NCBI RefSeq assembly: GCF_002179965.1 | Contig: NZ_NGUQ01000007.1 | Span: 248,001-312,000, forward strand | Length of the DNA stretch: 64,000 bases | Direction: 5' to 3' | Source of the DNA: Pandoraea sp. PE-S2T-3 | GTDB lineage: Bacteria; Pseudomonadota; Gammaproteobacteria; Burkholderiales; Burkholderiaceae | Shown here: positions 63,871 through 64,000 of the stretch, piece by piece | Layout of the letters: every line of letters starts with the position of its first letter | How positions within the stretch are numbered: the first letter of the stretch is position 1 | Made by a program: the position numbers and the translations under genes | The notes under the pieces: generated by a model | What the model saw: the letters and a program-made list of their open reading frames with translations, nothing else | Databases searched by the model: none | What the model was told of the DNA's origin: nothing

Positions 63871-64000
63871 TCAGCCGCGGTCGACGTCCGTGCGGCGTGA
63901 CTGGCCGAAGAACGCACCGAGCCACGCCTTGTCCGGTGGCGCATACGGCGGCGGGACATCCACCGAAGCGTAGGCAGGCAGCGCACCGACTTGTGAGTCG
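63871..64000 (-). CDS. C-terminal fragment of an unidentified protein
   Basis: The last 42 residues and stop of a gene that enters from beyond the window. It ends DVPPPYAPPDKAWLGAFFGQ then SRRTDVDRG. Proline-rich, with no recognisable domain in the visible part. It is 59 bases upstream of the DsrE-like start. Confidence 0.5.
   Translation of the reverse strand, partial: DSQVGALPAYASVDVPPPYAPPDKAWLGAFFGQSRRTDVDRG

Overview
The window is high-GC, densely packed proteobacterial DNA. The back-to-back arrangement of gatCAB and mreBCD-mrdA-rodA is typical of Burkholderiaceae, and the combination with a type IVb pilus locus and an Inv/Mxi/Spa (SPI-1 class) type III secretion system (T3SS) suggests a Pandoraea- or Burkholderia-like organism. 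This assignment is inference from gene content; no rRNA or tRNA gene was seen.

Layout: (1) 1-3858 holds a truncated gene, an AidB-like acyl-CoA dehydrogenase and a GMC oxidoreductase. (2) 3829-12317, minus strand, is a type IVb (R64 thin-pilus-like) operon: pilS, pilL/TcpQ-like, pilN, pilO, pilP, pilQ, pilR, prepilin peptidase. (3) 12837-17413 encodes an RND pump and its adaptor without an outer-membrane channel. (4) 17617-22648 holds ppk2, gatB, a small lipoprotein gene, gatA and gatC. (5) 23198-29399, plus strand, is the rod-shape operon mreB-mreC-mreD-mrdA-rodA, closed by a terminator. (6) 29675-62129 is a T3SS island of about 32 kb: an effector and chaperone block (29675-37472), a HilA-sized regulator (37750-39408), translocators with their chaperone (39479-44591) and the apparatus genes spaS to prgH (45425-62129). 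(7) 62497-64000 holds a Sel1-repeat protein, a periplasmic DsrE-like protein and a truncated gene.

The T3SS genes form a nearly complete machine: needle and rings (prgHIJK, invG), sorting platform and ATPase (orgA, orgB, spaO, invC, spaM), export gate (invA, spaPQRS), needle-length control (spaN), gatekeeper (invE), tip and translocon (sipD, sipB, sipC) with sicA. Two regulators of the SPI-1 kind are present (InvF-like AraC and HilA-like). No invB, invH or iagB homologue was recognised.

The most notable content is the block at 29675-34252. Two encoded proteins resemble the Yersinia YopH tyrosine phosphatase along its length, but both have lost the catalytic cysteine and the normal WPD loop, so they look like pseudophosphatases. 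A SycH/CesT-like chaperone gene overlaps the second one. Three proteins in the block share a short N-terminal module with invariant spacing (I-G, 17 residues, H-P, 4 residues, R-A). A YopH/SycH-like cassette, known from Ysc-type systems, thus sits beside a SPI-1-type apparatus. A second candidate effector operon (808 residues plus two small chaperone-like proteins) lies next to it. The sicA gene is preceded by a 238-codon frame with its own strong ribosome binding site and no stop before sicA.
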